Counted from the first letter of the stretch, positions 46,837 to 55,419 are shown. The stretch is 64,000 bases of DNA from Ilyomonas sp963847085 (GCA_963847085.1 CAWJYO010000009.1:186001-250000), one strand, 5' to 3'. The notes: generated from the sequence alone by a model not told the origin. A program made the numbers and translations.

Positions 46837-46860
46837 AATTTGAGATTGATGAATGGTGGT

Positions 46861-46876
46861 TACGAATTATTTCGTA
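46861..46876. promoter_or_regulatory. Operator-like palindrome TACGAATTATTTCGTA
   Basis: Perfect 6-4-6 inverted repeat TACGAA-N4-TTCGTA, 25 bases upstream of the 46836 start. It pairs with a second copy 23 bases away. Confidence 0.6.
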
Positions 46877-46883
46877 GCAAATA

Positions 46884-46899
46884 TACGATACGTTTCGTA
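46884..46899. promoter_or_regulatory. Second operator-like palindrome TACGATACGTTTCGTA
   Basis: Same 6-4-6 design with one mismatch (TACGAT against TTCGTA). Two sites about two helical turns apart suggest cooperative binding of a dimeric repressor such as BlaI/MecI. Confidence 0.55.
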
Positions 46900-47017
46900 A
46901 CTTGGTAAAAACCGCCTTTCTTTTTCATTTCTTTAACCAAAAGCAACTTTCTGCCGCTCTGTTTTTTTGCTCACACAATATGCACCTTATAGCAGTTTCT
47001 CCATATTTTACAGTACG

Positions 47018-47049
47018 TTTGTTGCCTTGTATTGTTACACCTATTTTTG
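47018..47049 (+). promoter_or_regulatory. Promoter of dnaN
   Basis: TTTG (47018-47021), 20-base spacer, TATTTTTG (47042-47049): both Bacteroidota primary-sigma elements at proper spacing. The start would fall about 25 bases before the ATG. The -7 box overlaps a TTTGTTTTTACCC variant of the window-wide motif. Confidence 0.7.
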
Positions 47050-47081
47050 TTTTTACCCGAAAAATTTAAATCGTTAAACAG

Positions 47082-48197
47082 ATGAAGTTTATTGTGTCTT
47101 CTTCTTCTTTACTTAAGCAGTTGCAGCAAATCAGCGGCGTTATCAATGCCAATACCGTGCTGCCGATTTTAGAAGATTTTTCGTTTGATATCCAGGATAA
47201 AAAATTAAGCATTACTGCTACCGATTTAGAAACCGTGATGCGTGTGCAAATGGATGTGGAAAGCAATGAAAACGGACGCGTTTGTGTGCCTGCCAAAATT
47301 TTGTTGGATTCATTAAAAAATATTGCTGACCAGCCACTTACCTTTTCGATAGATAAAAATTTTGGTATTGAAATTACCAGCAACAATGGCAAGTATAAAA
47401 TGATGGGCGAAAACCCTGATAACTTTCCAAAAGAACCGGTGGCCGATGATTCCAACAGCTTTACTATGAAAAGCACTGCATTGGTAACTGCCATTAATAA
47501 AACATTGTTTGCAGTAAGTTCCGACGATTTACGCCCTGCTATGACAGGTGTTTATTTTGAATTGAATAAAGAATATGTGCAGTTTGTTGCCACTGATGCA
47601 CATCGGTTGGTTCGTTATAAAAGAACTGATGTAAGCGCGCCTAATAACGACAGCTTTATTGTGCCTAAAAAGCCTTTGAATTTATTGCGCAATGTGTTGC
47701 CGGATAACGATGATGAAATAACCCTTTCGTACAACAGCAATCACCTGTTTGTTACGCACAACACAACGCATTTGATCTGCCGTTTGATAGACGCCCGCTT
47801 CCCCGATTATAAAGTAGTGATACCGGTTGACAATCCGTATAAATTAGTGGTAAATAAAAACGATTTTCAAAGTGCCTTGCGCCGCATCAATGTGTTCAGT
47901 AACAAAAGCACCAACCAGGTTGCTCTTGCTATTAGCGGAAGCGAATTGCAGTTGACTGCGCAGGATGTTGATTTTAGTTTTGAAGGAAATGAACGCATGA
48001 ACTGCGATTACAATGGCGAGGATTTGCAGATCGCTTTCAATGCGAAATTTTTGATTGAAATGCTGAATGCCGCCGACAATACTGAAGTGAAGGTAGAACT
48101 GTCAACACCTACGAAAGCAGGAATTGTAAAGCCCATTGAACAGGAAGAAGGCGAAGATTTGTTAATGCTGGTGATGCCGCTGATGCTGAACAGTTAA
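47082..48197 (+). CDS. dnaN: DNA polymerase III sliding clamp (beta subunit)
   Basis: 371 residues forming three repeated clamp domains. Start MKFIVSSSSLLKQLQQISGVINANTVLPIL is typical. Other marks: ITATDLETVM, the C-terminal MLVMPLML (hydrophobic pocket residues before the end; the family ends MP[MV]R or similar), and FVATDAHRLVRYKR in domain 2. Forms the dimeric ring that tethers polymerase. Not next to dnaA or recF here: recF lies 12 kb away on the same strand, a common loose arrangement in Bacteroidota. Ends at a strong terminator. Confidence 0.96.
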   Translation: MKFIVSSSSLLKQLQQISGVINANTVLPILEDFSFDIQDKKLSITATDLETVMRVQMDVESNENGRVCVPAKILLDSLKNIADQPLTFSIDKNFGIEITSNNGKYKMMGENPDNFPKEPVADDSNSFTMKSTALVTAINKTLFAVSSDDLRPAMTGVYFELNKEYVQFVATDAHRLVRYKRTDVSAPNNDSFIVPKKPLNLLRNVLPDNDDEITLSYNSNHLFVTHNTTHLICRLIDARFPDYKVVIPVDNPYKLVVNKNDFQSALRRINVFSNKSTNQVALAISGSELQLTAQDVDFSFEGNERMNCDYNGEDLQIAFNAKFLIEMLNAADNTEVKVELSTPTKAGIVKPIEQEEGEDLLMLVMPLMLNS

Positions 48198-48236
48198 GTT
48201 TAGCTGCGAGCTTTGAGCCATGAGCTACGAGTTTTG

Positions 48237-48274
48237 AAAAAGAGGTTTTTGTGTAAAAACAAAAATCTCTTTTT
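48237..48274. terminator. Terminator between dnaN and the acyltransferase gene
   Basis: AAAAAGAGGTTTTTGT (48237-48252) with ACAAAAATCTCTTTTT (48259-48274), one G-T pair. The right arm overlaps a GTAAAAACAAA variant of the motif. Confidence 0.75.
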
Positions 48275-48292
48275 TATTTCATTTTTTATATC

Positions 48293-48877
48293 TCACTGTT
48301 CACTACTCACTTTCTTCACTGCGCCATCTTTCAACACATATTGTTCGCCGGTTTCTTTACAAATAGCAATGCTGTTTTCATTGAAAAAAAGCTTATGCCC
48401 ATGCTCACTCATCCAGCCTTTTTGTTTTGCAGGATTTCCCATTACCAAAGCATAAGGTAGTATTGATTTTGTAACCACAGATCCTGCACCAATAAATGCA
48501 AATTCACCAATGGTAATCCCACAAACAATAGTGGCATTAGCGCCAATACTTGCTCCGCGTTTAATAATTGTTGGTTTGAATTCGTGCTTGCGCGAAATAG
48601 CACTGCGCGGATTGATAACATTGGTAAACACAACCGATGGACCGATGAATACATCATCTTCACAACACACACCTTCGTAAACGGAAACATTGTTTTGCAC
48701 TTTTACGTTATTGCCTAAAACAACGTCTTTACCAATCATAACGTTTTGACCGATGTTACAGTTCTCACCTATCACGCAGTTTTGCATGATGTGGCAAAAA
48801 TGCCAGATGTGCGTACCATTGCCAATGGTGCAAGGCTCATCAATATAAGAAGAGGGATGTGCGTAATAGTTCTTCAA
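48293..48877 (-). CDS. Hexapeptide-repeat N-acetyltransferase (WbpD/WlbB-like)
   Basis: 194 residues of left-handed beta-helix repeats ([IV]G-x4): CTIGNGTHIWHFCHIMQNCVIG, CNIGQNVMIGKDVVLGNNVKV, then DVFIGPSVVFTNVINPRS and GASIGANATIVCGITIGEFAFIGAGSVVTKSI. The TNVINPRS loop and late NPAKQKGWMS match UDP-2-acetamido-3-amino-glucuronate N-acetyltransferases used in polysaccharide building. Acetyl-CoA dependent, cytoplasmic. No sugar-biosynthesis partners are adjacent, so it is probably a lone member or has another sugar substrate. Confidence 0.87.
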   Translation of the reverse strand: MKNYYAHPSSYIDEPCTIGNGTHIWHFCHIMQNCVIGENCNIGQNVMIGKDVVLGNNVKVQNNVSVYEGVCCEDDVFIGPSVVFTNVINPRSAISRKHEFKPTIIKRGASIGANATIVCGITIGEFAFIGAGSVVTKSILPYALVMGNPAKQKGWMSEHGHKLFFNENSIAICKETGEQYVLKDGAVKKVSSEQ

Positions 48878-49029
48878 TCTATAATTATAGTTTTCAAATA
48901 TAATCTTTCATACTACAGTTTCATTTGTATACTTTACTTGTGAAAAGTATTCATAGTGTGAACAACAAAAAGCAAATCCTTTTCTTTATTTACACCATCG
49001 CTATTTTCTCCTTCCTTAGTTTTGCCGCC

Positions 49030-49473
49030 GTGAAAACCTGTACCGTTAATATCATTAATCAATCATCCAATCCATTGCCGCACTATGCTACAGCGGGTGC
49101 CGCCGGTATGGACATCAGAGCCGATTTAAATGAAGCCATCCATTTGCAACCCTTGCAACGTGTATTGGTGCCAACCGGATTATTCATTGAATTACCCGAT
49201 GGCTATGAAGCACAAATTCGCCCGCGCAGCGGGCTTGCCATCAATCATGGCATTACTTGTTTAAACAGCCCGGGAACCATTGATGCCGACTATCGGGGCG
49301 AAATCAAAATCATACTGATTAATTTATCAAACGAAGTGCATACGATACAAGCCGGCGATAGAATTGCGCAAATGGTAGTATCGCCGGTTGAACAGGTAGT
49401 TTGGAAAGAAGTAACTGAAATAAGGCCCACCGAACGAAGTGCCGGTGGCTTTGGACATACAGGAAAATTGTAA
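49030..49473 (+). CDS. dut: dUTP diphosphatase
   Basis: About 147 residues if started at the GTG at 49030 (VKTCTVNIINQSSNPLPHY). All five trimeric dUTPase motifs are present: AGAAGMDIRADL, RPRSGLAINHGI, NSPGTIDADYRGEI, GDRIAQMVV, and ERSAGGFGHTGKL. The open frame extends to ATG 48925 and would add 35 residues with a hydrophobic run (ILFFIYTIAIFSFLSFAA), which no cytoplasmic dUTPase should have; the GTG start is preferred. DUF4292 lipoprotein and EnvC-like genes follow closely. Confidence 0.93.
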   Translation: MKTCTVNIINQSSNPLPHYATAGAAGMDIRADLNEAIHLQPLQRVLVPTGLFIELPDGYEAQIRPRSGLAINHGITCLNSPGTIDADYRGEIKIILINLSNEVHTIQAGDRIAQMVVSPVEQVVWKEVTEIRPTERSAGGFGHTGKL

Positions 49474-49505
49474 AAATTTGGGCAAAAACAAACCCGATAA
49501 AAAGA

Positions 49506-50342
49506 ATGAAAATAAAAGGTCTTCTGCTGCAATGGCTCTGTTTTAATTTGTTGGTTATTGCAATGTTTGCTGCTTGCCGGCCTGCGAGGAAAGTGCAAAG
49601 CATTGGTCATGTAATCACTAAAAAAGATACAGCACTAAAAGAAGTTACGCAGCCTGCCGCTATTGATTCGGCAACCATCATACAGAACATTGTAAACCGG
49701 CTTGAAAAACAGCGGATTCATTTTAAAACTTTTTCTGCAAAAGTAAAAATGGACTATGACGGCAGCGAAGGCAATGGCCAGGCAACCGTTTACCTGCGAA
49801 TGCAAAAAGACAGTTTGATCTGGCTTTCGCTAACCGGCGCTTTGGGCATTGAAGGTTTCCGGGTTATGATAACACCAGACAGCGTAAAAATTATGAACAA
49901 GCTGCAAAAAATAATTCAGTATCGCCCAATTAATTACTTGAAGGAACTAACAGAAGTGCCGGTTGATTTTGCCAATCTTCAGGATATATTAATTGGTAAT
50001 CCTGTTTACTTAGACAGCAATATTGTTTCATATACAGAAAGCAGCGATAACTTACTGATACTGATGGCCGGCCATGTATTTAAGAATTTGCTGACGCTGG
50101 ATAAAAATAACCTGCGTTTGCTGCACAGCAAATTAGATGATGTAAACCCATTGAAAAACCGTACAGCCGATATTACGTTCGACGATTACAACAAAATAGA
50201 TGATTTTTATTTTTCAACTTCCCGAAAGATTTCGGTGGCTGAAAGAGCCAAGCTGGACGTGAATCTGCAGTTTAAGCAATACGATTTTGATAAGACGCTC
50301 ACCTTTCCTTTTAATATTCCAAAAAACTACCGGGTAAGATAA
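49506..50342 (+). CDS. DUF4292 lipoprotein
   Basis: 278 residues. Signal MKIKGLLLQWLCFNLLVIAMFAAC with lipobox FAAC. The mature part fits DUF4292, a LolA/LolB-like fold: FKTFSAKVKMDYDGSEGNGQATVYLRMQKDSLIWLSLTGALGIEGFRVMITPDSVKI is the beginning of the domain (cited only as landmarks SAKVKMDY and DSLIWLSL). It is a presumed outer-membrane-facing lipoprotein with possible role in lipoprotein or envelope trafficking. It is 33 bases after dut, with GCAAAAACAAA (49482-49492) in the gap, and 75 bases before the EnvC-like gene, so one transcript is likely. Confidence 0.85.
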   Translation: MKIKGLLLQWLCFNLLVIAMFAACRPARKVQSIGHVITKKDTALKEVTQPAAIDSATIIQNIVNRLEKQRIHFKTFSAKVKMDYDGSEGNGQATVYLRMQKDSLIWLSLTGALGIEGFRVMITPDSVKIMNKLQKIIQYRPINYLKELTEVPVDFANLQDILIGNPVYLDSNIVSYTESSDNLLILMAGHVFKNLLTLDKNNLRLLHSKLDDVNPLKNRTADITFDDYNKIDDFYFSTSRKISVAERAKLDVNLQFKQYDFDKTLTFPFNIPKNYRVR

Positions 50343-50416
50343 TAATTCGCGCAGCACAAACGTACTCTATGCGTCCTGGCTGTTTTGGTTTTGTCCATTT
50401 TTTCAATCCAAAAAAT

Positions 50417-51781
50417 ATGTTTATAAAAGGGTTTGTTTTTATCGTTTTTCTGGGTTTTGGTTTTGCCGCATTTTCGCAGGAAACCAAAGAGGATATTCAA
50501 CGCAAGCAGCAGCAGTTGCAGAAAGAACTGGCAGATTTAAACAGCACGTTAAGCGATATAAAAAAGAACAAAAAACAATCGCTTAGCCAACTGGCGCTAG
50601 TGCAACGAAAAATAAAAGCCCGTGAAGAACTGGTTGGCAACATCAATAAAGAACTGCATAAAATTGATGATGAACTTTATCTGAACAATCTTGACATTTA
50701 CCGTTATACAAAAGAATTAGACACACTAAAAGAACGCTATGCAAAAAACTTAGTGTTTGCTTATAAAAACCGGAGCAGTTACGATTATCTCAACTTTGTT
50801 TTTTCGGCTGAAAATTTTAATGACGCCATTAAGCGGATTTCATACCTGAAAAGTTACCGGCAGTATCGCGAAGCGCAGGCAAACAATATCATCAAAACAC
50901 AAAATTTGCTGCAGGTAAAAATGAACAATCTTACCAATACCAAAACGCAGAAAAGCACAACGCTGCAGGAGCAAGGCAAGCAAATACAGCAAATGGAATT
51001 GGACCGGAAAGAGAAAGATGAAATGGTGCGTGGCTTGCAGGGACAGGAAAAAGAACTGAGTGTACAGATACACGACCGTGAAGTAGCGCGCCGCAAGCTG
51101 CAAGGGCAATTGAAATTGATTATTAACCGTGAAATAGCCGAAGCCCGTCGCAAAGAACAGGAACGCCAGGCGCAGCTTGCCCGCCAGCAGGAAGAAGATC
51201 GCAAAAGAAAGCTGGCCGCACAACAAGCCGCAGGTGATAATGGCTCAACCGCAAACAATAATGCTGCTTCGGCTCCTTCCAACACAACAACGGCTGCCGT
51301 AACGCCTCCGGCACGCAACACCAATCGCACGTACAGCCCGCTGGAATCAACACCGGAAAACGTAACCACTTCTATCAATTTTGAAAATAAGAGAGGAAGC
51401 TTGCCATGGCCGGTAGGTAGCGGAACCATTTTAATACCTTACGGAAAATATGATATTCCCGGCACTAAGCTCGTTGATAACAATGACGGAATTGATATTG
51501 GTGTTCCGGTAGGTTCAACTGTAAAAGCGGTTGCAGATGGAACCGTATCTGCCGTGCTGGATTTGGGAGATGAAAAATGTGTAATGGTAAGGCATGGTAA
51601 ATATTTTACAGCTTACAGCCATCTGGCAAGTGTAAGTGTGGTGAAGAATGATGTAGTGCAGGCGGGAACCATTGTAGGGAAAGCCGCGGCAAACAACGAT
51701 GGCGGCGGCATGGTGCATTTTATGGTATCGAACGAACAGGGAAGCTTTTTAAACCCGGAAAGCTGGTTGAAAGGAAGATGA
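50417..51781 (+). CDS. EnvC-like murein hydrolase activator with degenerate LytM domain
   Basis: About 454 residues from MFIKGFVFIVFLGFGFAAFSQ (50417). Long coiled coil (about 22-240; QRKQQQLQKELADLNSTLSDI type heptads), an Ala/Gln-rich then Ser/Thr/Pro/Asn-rich linker, and a C-terminal M23/LytM domain of about 110 residues. The first zinc ligand position reads NNDGIDIG where active enzymes have H-x-G-x-D, while YSHL and MVHFMV remain. Loss of that histidine is typical of EnvC, which activates amidases rather than cutting peptidoglycan. Periplasmic, division- or envelope-related role inferred. Confidence 0.88.
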   Translation: MFIKGFVFIVFLGFGFAAFSQETKEDIQRKQQQLQKELADLNSTLSDIKKNKKQSLSQLALVQRKIKAREELVGNINKELHKIDDELYLNNLDIYRYTKELDTLKERYAKNLVFAYKNRSSYDYLNFVFSAENFNDAIKRISYLKSYRQYREAQANNIIKTQNLLQVKMNNLTNTKTQKSTTLQEQGKQIQQMELDRKEKDEMVRGLQGQEKELSVQIHDREVARRKLQGQLKLIINREIAEARRKEQERQAQLARQQEEDRKRKLAAQQAAGDNGSTANNNAASAPSNTTTAAVTPPARNTNRTYSPLESTPENVTTSINFENKRGSLPWPVGSGTILIPYGKYDIPGTKLVDNNDGIDIGVPVGSTVKAVADGTVSAVLDLGDEKCVMVRHGKYFTAYSHLASVSVVKNDVVQAGTIVGKAAANNDGGGMVHFMVSNEQGSFLNPESWLKGR

Positions 51782-51792
51782 AAATTATTCGT

Positions 51793-51833
51793 GCAAAAAC
51801 AAAAAGGCGGCTCTACTGAGCCGCCTTTTTGTT
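51793..51833. terminator. Bidirectional terminator with motif in its A-tract
   Basis: AACAAAAAGGCGGCTC (51798-51813), TACT loop, GAGCCGCCTTTTTGTT (51818-51833): 16 of 16 paired. GCAAAAACAAA occupies 51793-51803. Confidence 0.92.
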
Positions 51834-51849
51834 GTAATTACTACATCCG

Positions 51850-52116
51850 TTACTGTTTCAATCCACGTCCGGTTTTGTGCTGGAGTTCGTCTATGCGTTT
51901 GGAAGCATCTGCTTTTGTGAGATTTTCATCAAACGATTCACCTGCTTCATCCGACAAGGTTTTGAGATACGACTTTTGTGCGCCGGTCATTGGCTCACCG
52001 CCGGTTGTCCATTCATCCGGGTCTTTTTCGGTGTTTGAAGACGTAGTATCCAAATTTTGCTGCACTGCTTTTTCCTTTTGCTGTACTGGTTGCTGATTGT
52101 TTGTTTGATCTGCCAT
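51850..52116 (-). CDS. DUF3072 family protein
   Basis: 88 residues. The C-terminal half matches DUF3072 as I know it: DPDEWTTGGEPMTGAQKSYLKTLSDEAGE followed by LTKADASKRIDELQ. The N-terminal half is a Gln/Asn/Lys-rich tail (NNQQPVQQKEKAVQQ). Small, acidic, no membrane segment. Function unknown; often linked with SAP-like or stress proteins. It converges on the EnvC-like gene across the shared terminator. Confidence 0.8.
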   Translation of the reverse strand: MADQTNNQQPVQQKEKAVQQNLDTTSSNTEKDPDEWTTGGEPMTGAQKSYLKTLSDEAGESFDENLTKADASKRIDELQHKTGRGLKQ

Positions 52117-52406
52117 ACTATTTTTTTTAGCAAAAAAGAGTTCAAAAATAAAACCAGAATTAGGGGCTGCGCAGTATTAAGAAATTGTTACGAGTTGAAA
52201 AAGTTGTATCGTTTAAACAAAAAGGTGTTAGTTTTGTTTTATCGTTTAAATGAAATCCTTGCACATCACCTCAAAACGATGACAGGCTTTCTACAATAAC
52301 TGGTTATTCAAATTTGCTATATTCTCCGATTGTGTGCCGCCGATGCCTGCCGTAGCACGTTTTTCCGATTGATGCCTTTTTTATTAACAATTAAAAAAGC
52401 AATGTT

Positions 52407-52817
52407 ATGAACAAGCAAGTATTGAAATTTGGAATTCGCAGGATGATTATCCTCGCAGGTTTGGTTGGCTCACTCTCTTTCTCCAGCTTCGCAGCTACCA
52501 ATAAAGGAGGAAAAGAAGTTCCTTCAGCCGTACAGTATGTAGGCGCAACTGATCAGGGTGTTGTATTTAATGTAAAATACGACAACGCTACTGCAGAGCC
52601 GTTCAGCTTAATTATTAAAAACGAATACGGCGATGTAGTATATCAGCAACAGTTTAAAGATAAGAACTTCGAAAAGAAAGTGTTGCTGACCAAAGAACCA
52701 GGTGAAGCGCGTCTTACTTTCATTATCAGATCTGTATCTGCTAACGTAAAGCAAACGTTCGACATCAGCACAACTACAAAAACAGTGGAAGAAGTTGTGG
52801 TAAAAAATGCCCAATAA
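52407..52817 (+). CDS. Small exported protein of unknown function
   Basis: 136 residues. Signal peptide with twin Arg at 11-12 (IRRMIILAGLVGSLSFSSFAA), likely cut after SSFA; the twin arginines are probably incidental. The mature part is a single beta-sandwich-like unit: VQYVGATDQGVVFNVKYDNATAEPF, IIKNEYGDVVYQQQFKDKNFEKKVLL, ARLTFIIRSVSANVKQTFDI. The pattern resembles small Bacteroidota surface proteins with a single carboxy-terminal-like beta domain, but no family is claimed. Standalone with its own terminator. Confidence 0.65.
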   Translation: MNKQVLKFGIRRMIILAGLVGSLSFSSFAATNKGGKEVPSAVQYVGATDQGVVFNVKYDNATAEPFSLIIKNEYGDVVYQQQFKDKNFEKKVLLTKEPGEARLTFIIRSVSANVKQTFDISTTTKTVEEVVVKNAQ

Positions 52818-52843
52818 AAACAAGTGTTTTTTGTGTATGTAAG

Positions 52844-52870
52844 AATCCTGCGTGCGAAAGCCGCAGGATT
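52844..52870 (+). terminator. Terminator after the small exported protein
   Basis: AATCCTGCG (52844-52852) and CGCAGGATT (52862-52870) followed by T7. Confidence 0.85.
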
Positions 52871-52873
52871 TTT

Positions 52874-53500
52874 TTATTCGTTTTTATTTTCTGAGCCCGT
52901 GTCAGGCTTATTATCTTTCCATTGCCAAAGGTGCATACACGCGTAAGTGCGATAGGGTTTCCATCGGGCCGATATTTTCAGCATCTTTTCTTTTACCTCT
53001 TTTTTGTTTTCCGCTTTGATATTGTAAATCTTTTTCATCGCGTTTTGCACGCCAAGGTCATCAACAGCAAATACATCTTCTCTTCCCAGCGAAAACATGA
53101 GCAGCATTTCGACGGTCCATTTGCCAACGCCTTTTATTTGCGTAAGCAAGTCAATAATTTCTTCGTTGCTCATTGTCAGCAGTTTTATATCGTCAATGTT
53201 ATTCTCAATACAAAACAAGGCAACATTGTGTATGTATTTTATTTTGGCATAACTCAAACCAATGGCACGCAGGGTTTCTGTTTCGGTTGCCAGCACTTGT
53301 TGCGGCGTTGGCTCTTCTCCATTAAATAATTGCAAAAAGCGGTGAAAAATAACTTTGGCCACCTTCGTGCTTAATTGCTGGCTCATTATGCTTGCCATAA
53401 GCCGCAATGGAATATTAGTGCGCAATTGCAAAGGAGGCAAGGCCTGTAAAAGAAGCGAGGCGAATTTTTTATCTTTTGAAAGATGAGAAATGTAATCCAT
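52874..53500 (-). CDS. DNA-3-methyladenine glycosylase II (AlkA-like, HhH-GPD)
   Basis: About 208 residues from MDYISHLSKDKKFA (53500). HhH motif LTQIKGVGKWTVEMLLMF near residue 120-137, and the catalytic aspartate in VFAVDDLGVQNA. IPLRLMASIMSQQLSTKVAKVIFHRF is the first part of the HhH-GPD superfamily fold. Base excision repair of alkylated purines. The C-terminus has WKPYRTYACMHLWQWKD, as in bacterial AlkA. Lone gene, followed by a small membrane protein gene upstream on the same strand. Confidence 0.9.
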   Translation of the reverse strand: MDYISHLSKDKKFASLLLQALPPLQLRTNIPLRLMASIMSQQLSTKVAKVIFHRFLQLFNGEEPTPQQVLATETETLRAIGLSYAKIKYIHNVALFCIENNIDDIKLLTMSNEEIIDLLTQIKGVGKWTVEMLLMFSLGREDVFAVDDLGVQNAMKKIYNIKAENKKEVKEKMLKISARWKPYRTYACMHLWQWKDNKPDTGSENKNE

Positions 53501-53551
53501 TATAAAAAGATGAATGGTACACAAAGATGCGTCAGCCGTTGATTTTTTGTT

Positions 53552-53776
53552 TTACCACTTTTCTGTTTTTTTCCAAATTTTTATTAAATAAAGAAGCAGC
53601 GAAATAAAGCTGACGGCCATCCATACATAAAATACAACATTTGCTGCCGAAACCGAGCCGTTTGTAAATGCAGGATTGAACTTAAGACCAATGATAACAG
53701 TTAACACCAGCCAGCAGAACAAGAGAAAGATAGAAAAAGCGACTCGTTTTAAAAAAGCAACAACTTCGGGTTCCAT
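53552..53776 (-). CDS. Small two-helix membrane protein
   Basis: 74 residues: acidic start MEPEVVAFLKRV, transmembrane helix 1 (about 12-30), a short polar loop FNPAFTNGSVSAAN, helix 2 (about 46-65) and a basic tail KIWKKTEKW. No family recognised. It lies 51 bases upstream of the glycosylase gene on the same strand and may share its transcript. Confidence 0.55.
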   Translation of the reverse strand: MEPEVVAFLKRVAFSIFLLFCWLVLTVIIGLKFNPAFTNGSVSAANVVFYVWMAVSFISLLLYLIKIWKKTEKW

Positions 53777-54152
53777 AGTTAACCGTTTTTTTCTGATTAA
53801 TATTATAACCTAAGATATAAATGTTTTGATAGTCCTGAATAAACAATCATTATAAAAGCAATAAAACAAAAGCACATTTTTAAAATGAAAAGAGATAGCT
53901 ACAAGGGCCTTCGTACTTTCATTTGGCATAAAGTGTGCGATTTATGAACCTCTAATTGGAATCCAACTATGAAAATTTGTACTTGATCATTCCATTTGTT
54001 TATAAGCATCAACGCAATAAACAAAGCTGTCGCTACATAAGCAATAAGTTTGTTTTTGTTAAACAGCTTTGGCGCAAAACCAATATTTTTGCAACCTCCA
54101 ATAAGAACGGAATCACAGAAAAAAGAATAGGCTAAACCATTAACGCAAAAAC
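53777..54152. other. 376-base AT-rich divergent intergenic region
   Basis: No ORF, no strong hairpin and no recognisable gene remnant. One TTTGTTTTTG copy of the window-wide motif occurs near 54051. It must carry the promoters of the small membrane gene and of the glycosyltransferase. Confidence 0.5.
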
Positions 54153-55286
54153 ATGCAGTATATATTGATTAGTGCGGTTATCGCCTTTTTTATCAGCTTT
54201 TACTTCATCCCTGTATTAATACACCTGGCTGAAAAAAAGAAACTGGTAGATGTACCCGATGAAAGAAAAATTCACATCAATCCCATTCCCCGTTTCGGAG
54301 GCATCGGCATTTTTGCAGGTTTTGTTTGCAGCCTTTTGCTAAATGTAAGCATCAAAAACGAGTTTATACAGTTTCAGTATTTGCTGGCTGCTTTTCTCAT
54401 TATTTTTTTTCTGGGTGTTGGCGATGATATTATGGTGCTGTCGCCGTTTAAAAAGTTCATTGGTCAGTTAGTGGCTTCGTTTATTCTTATTTTTAAAGGT
54501 CATTTGCTTATCAACAATTTGCATGGTTTTTTAGGTATCCAACAAATACCTGATGTCGTTAGCTATCTGCTCACTTATTTCACCATTATTGTTATCATTA
54601 ACGCTATTAATCTGATTGATGGTGTTGACGGGCTGGCCGGCAGCTTAAGTTTAATCTCAACCTTTCTTTTTGGAAGCTGGATGTATATGAACGGCGATTT
54701 GGCTTATGCACTGATTGCCTTTTCTTTATTGGGTAGCATACTTGCTTTTTTGTATTACAACTACTACCCGGCAAAAATTTTCATGGGTGATGCAGGCTCT
54801 ATGATGCTGGGTTTAGTGAATGCTATTTTGGTTATCCGCTTCATTAATCTGGCACCAACAGCTCACCAGTTTGCAGTGTCGGCTTCTCCAGCCATTGGTT
54901 TTGGCTTATTGTTAATTCCTTTGATGGATACGCTGCGGGTGTTTTGCATCCGGCTCTCGCGTGGCCATTCTCCTTTTGTTGCCGACCGCAAGCACATTCA
55001 TCACCTGTTTCTCGATAAAGGCTTTACTTCGGTACAAACCACAGTTATACTGGCATCATTAAGCATTGTATTTTCGCTCCTGTTCTTTTGCATGGCTTCG
55101 TTTAATACAACGGTTGTATTTGTGCTGGAAGCGGTGTTATTTTTTGCTGTTATATCAGCATTACATATTTACGAACCTGCCACTATGCGTGTGAAAAAGA
55201 AAGAAGATGGAGAAGTGGTGATAGAAGAGCCACGCAGATTGCGCCTTAAAGTATTGTTTTCAAAAAAAGAAAAGCAGGAAGCCTGA
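54153..55286 (+). CDS. MraY/WecA family undecaprenyl-phosphate sugar-1-phosphate transferase
   Basis: 377 residues, about ten transmembrane helices. Family residues: VDVPDERKIHINPIPRFGGIG (D-x-P-D-x-R-K-x-H), VGDDIMVLSPFKKFIGQL (Asp-Asp), INAINLIDGVDGLAGSL (N-x-x-N-x-I-D-G), KIFMGDAGSMMLG and the late histidine-rich ADRKHIHHLFLDKGF. This is the WecA-type (UDP-GlcNAc) pattern rather than MraY. It would start O-antigen, capsule or teichoic-like polymers at the inner membrane. The C-terminus is an unusually basic cytoplasmic tail (KKKEDGEVVIEEPRRLRL). Confidence 0.9.
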   Translation: MQYILISAVIAFFISFYFIPVLIHLAEKKKLVDVPDERKIHINPIPRFGGIGIFAGFVCSLLLNVSIKNEFIQFQYLLAAFLIIFFLGVGDDIMVLSPFKKFIGQLVASFILIFKGHLLINNLHGFLGIQQIPDVVSYLLTYFTIIVIINAINLIDGVDGLAGSLSLISTFLFGSWMYMNGDLAYALIAFSLLGSILAFLYYNYYPAKIFMGDAGSMMLGLVNAILVIRFINLAPTAHQFAVSASPAIGFGLLLIPLMDTLRVFCIRLSRGHSPFVADRKHIHHLFLDKGFTSVQTTVILASLSIVFSLLFFCMASFNTTVVFVLEAVLFFAVISALHIYEPATMRVKKKEDGEVVIEEPRRLRLKVLFSKKEKQEA

Positions 55287-55303
55287 TGGCAACATAATTT
55301 GTA

Positions 55304-55348
55304 CAAAACCAAATGCCTGAATCAATTGTATTCAGGCATTTGGTTTTG
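55304..55348. terminator. Perfect 19-base palindromic terminator
   Basis: CAAAACCAAATGCCTGAAT (55304-55322) with its complement at 55330-55348, loop of seven bases, after the WecA-like gene. Confidence 0.88.
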
Positions 55349-55419
55349 CAGGAAAAGCCACAGCAAAACATATAGTTAACCATTGCGATACTTTCATAGT
55401 GCAATGCTAACGGAATGCT

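Noticed and set aside
48925..49029. Membrane-segment extension of dUTPase
   Set aside because: dUTPases are cytoplasmic and the motif spacing fits the GTG start at 49030.
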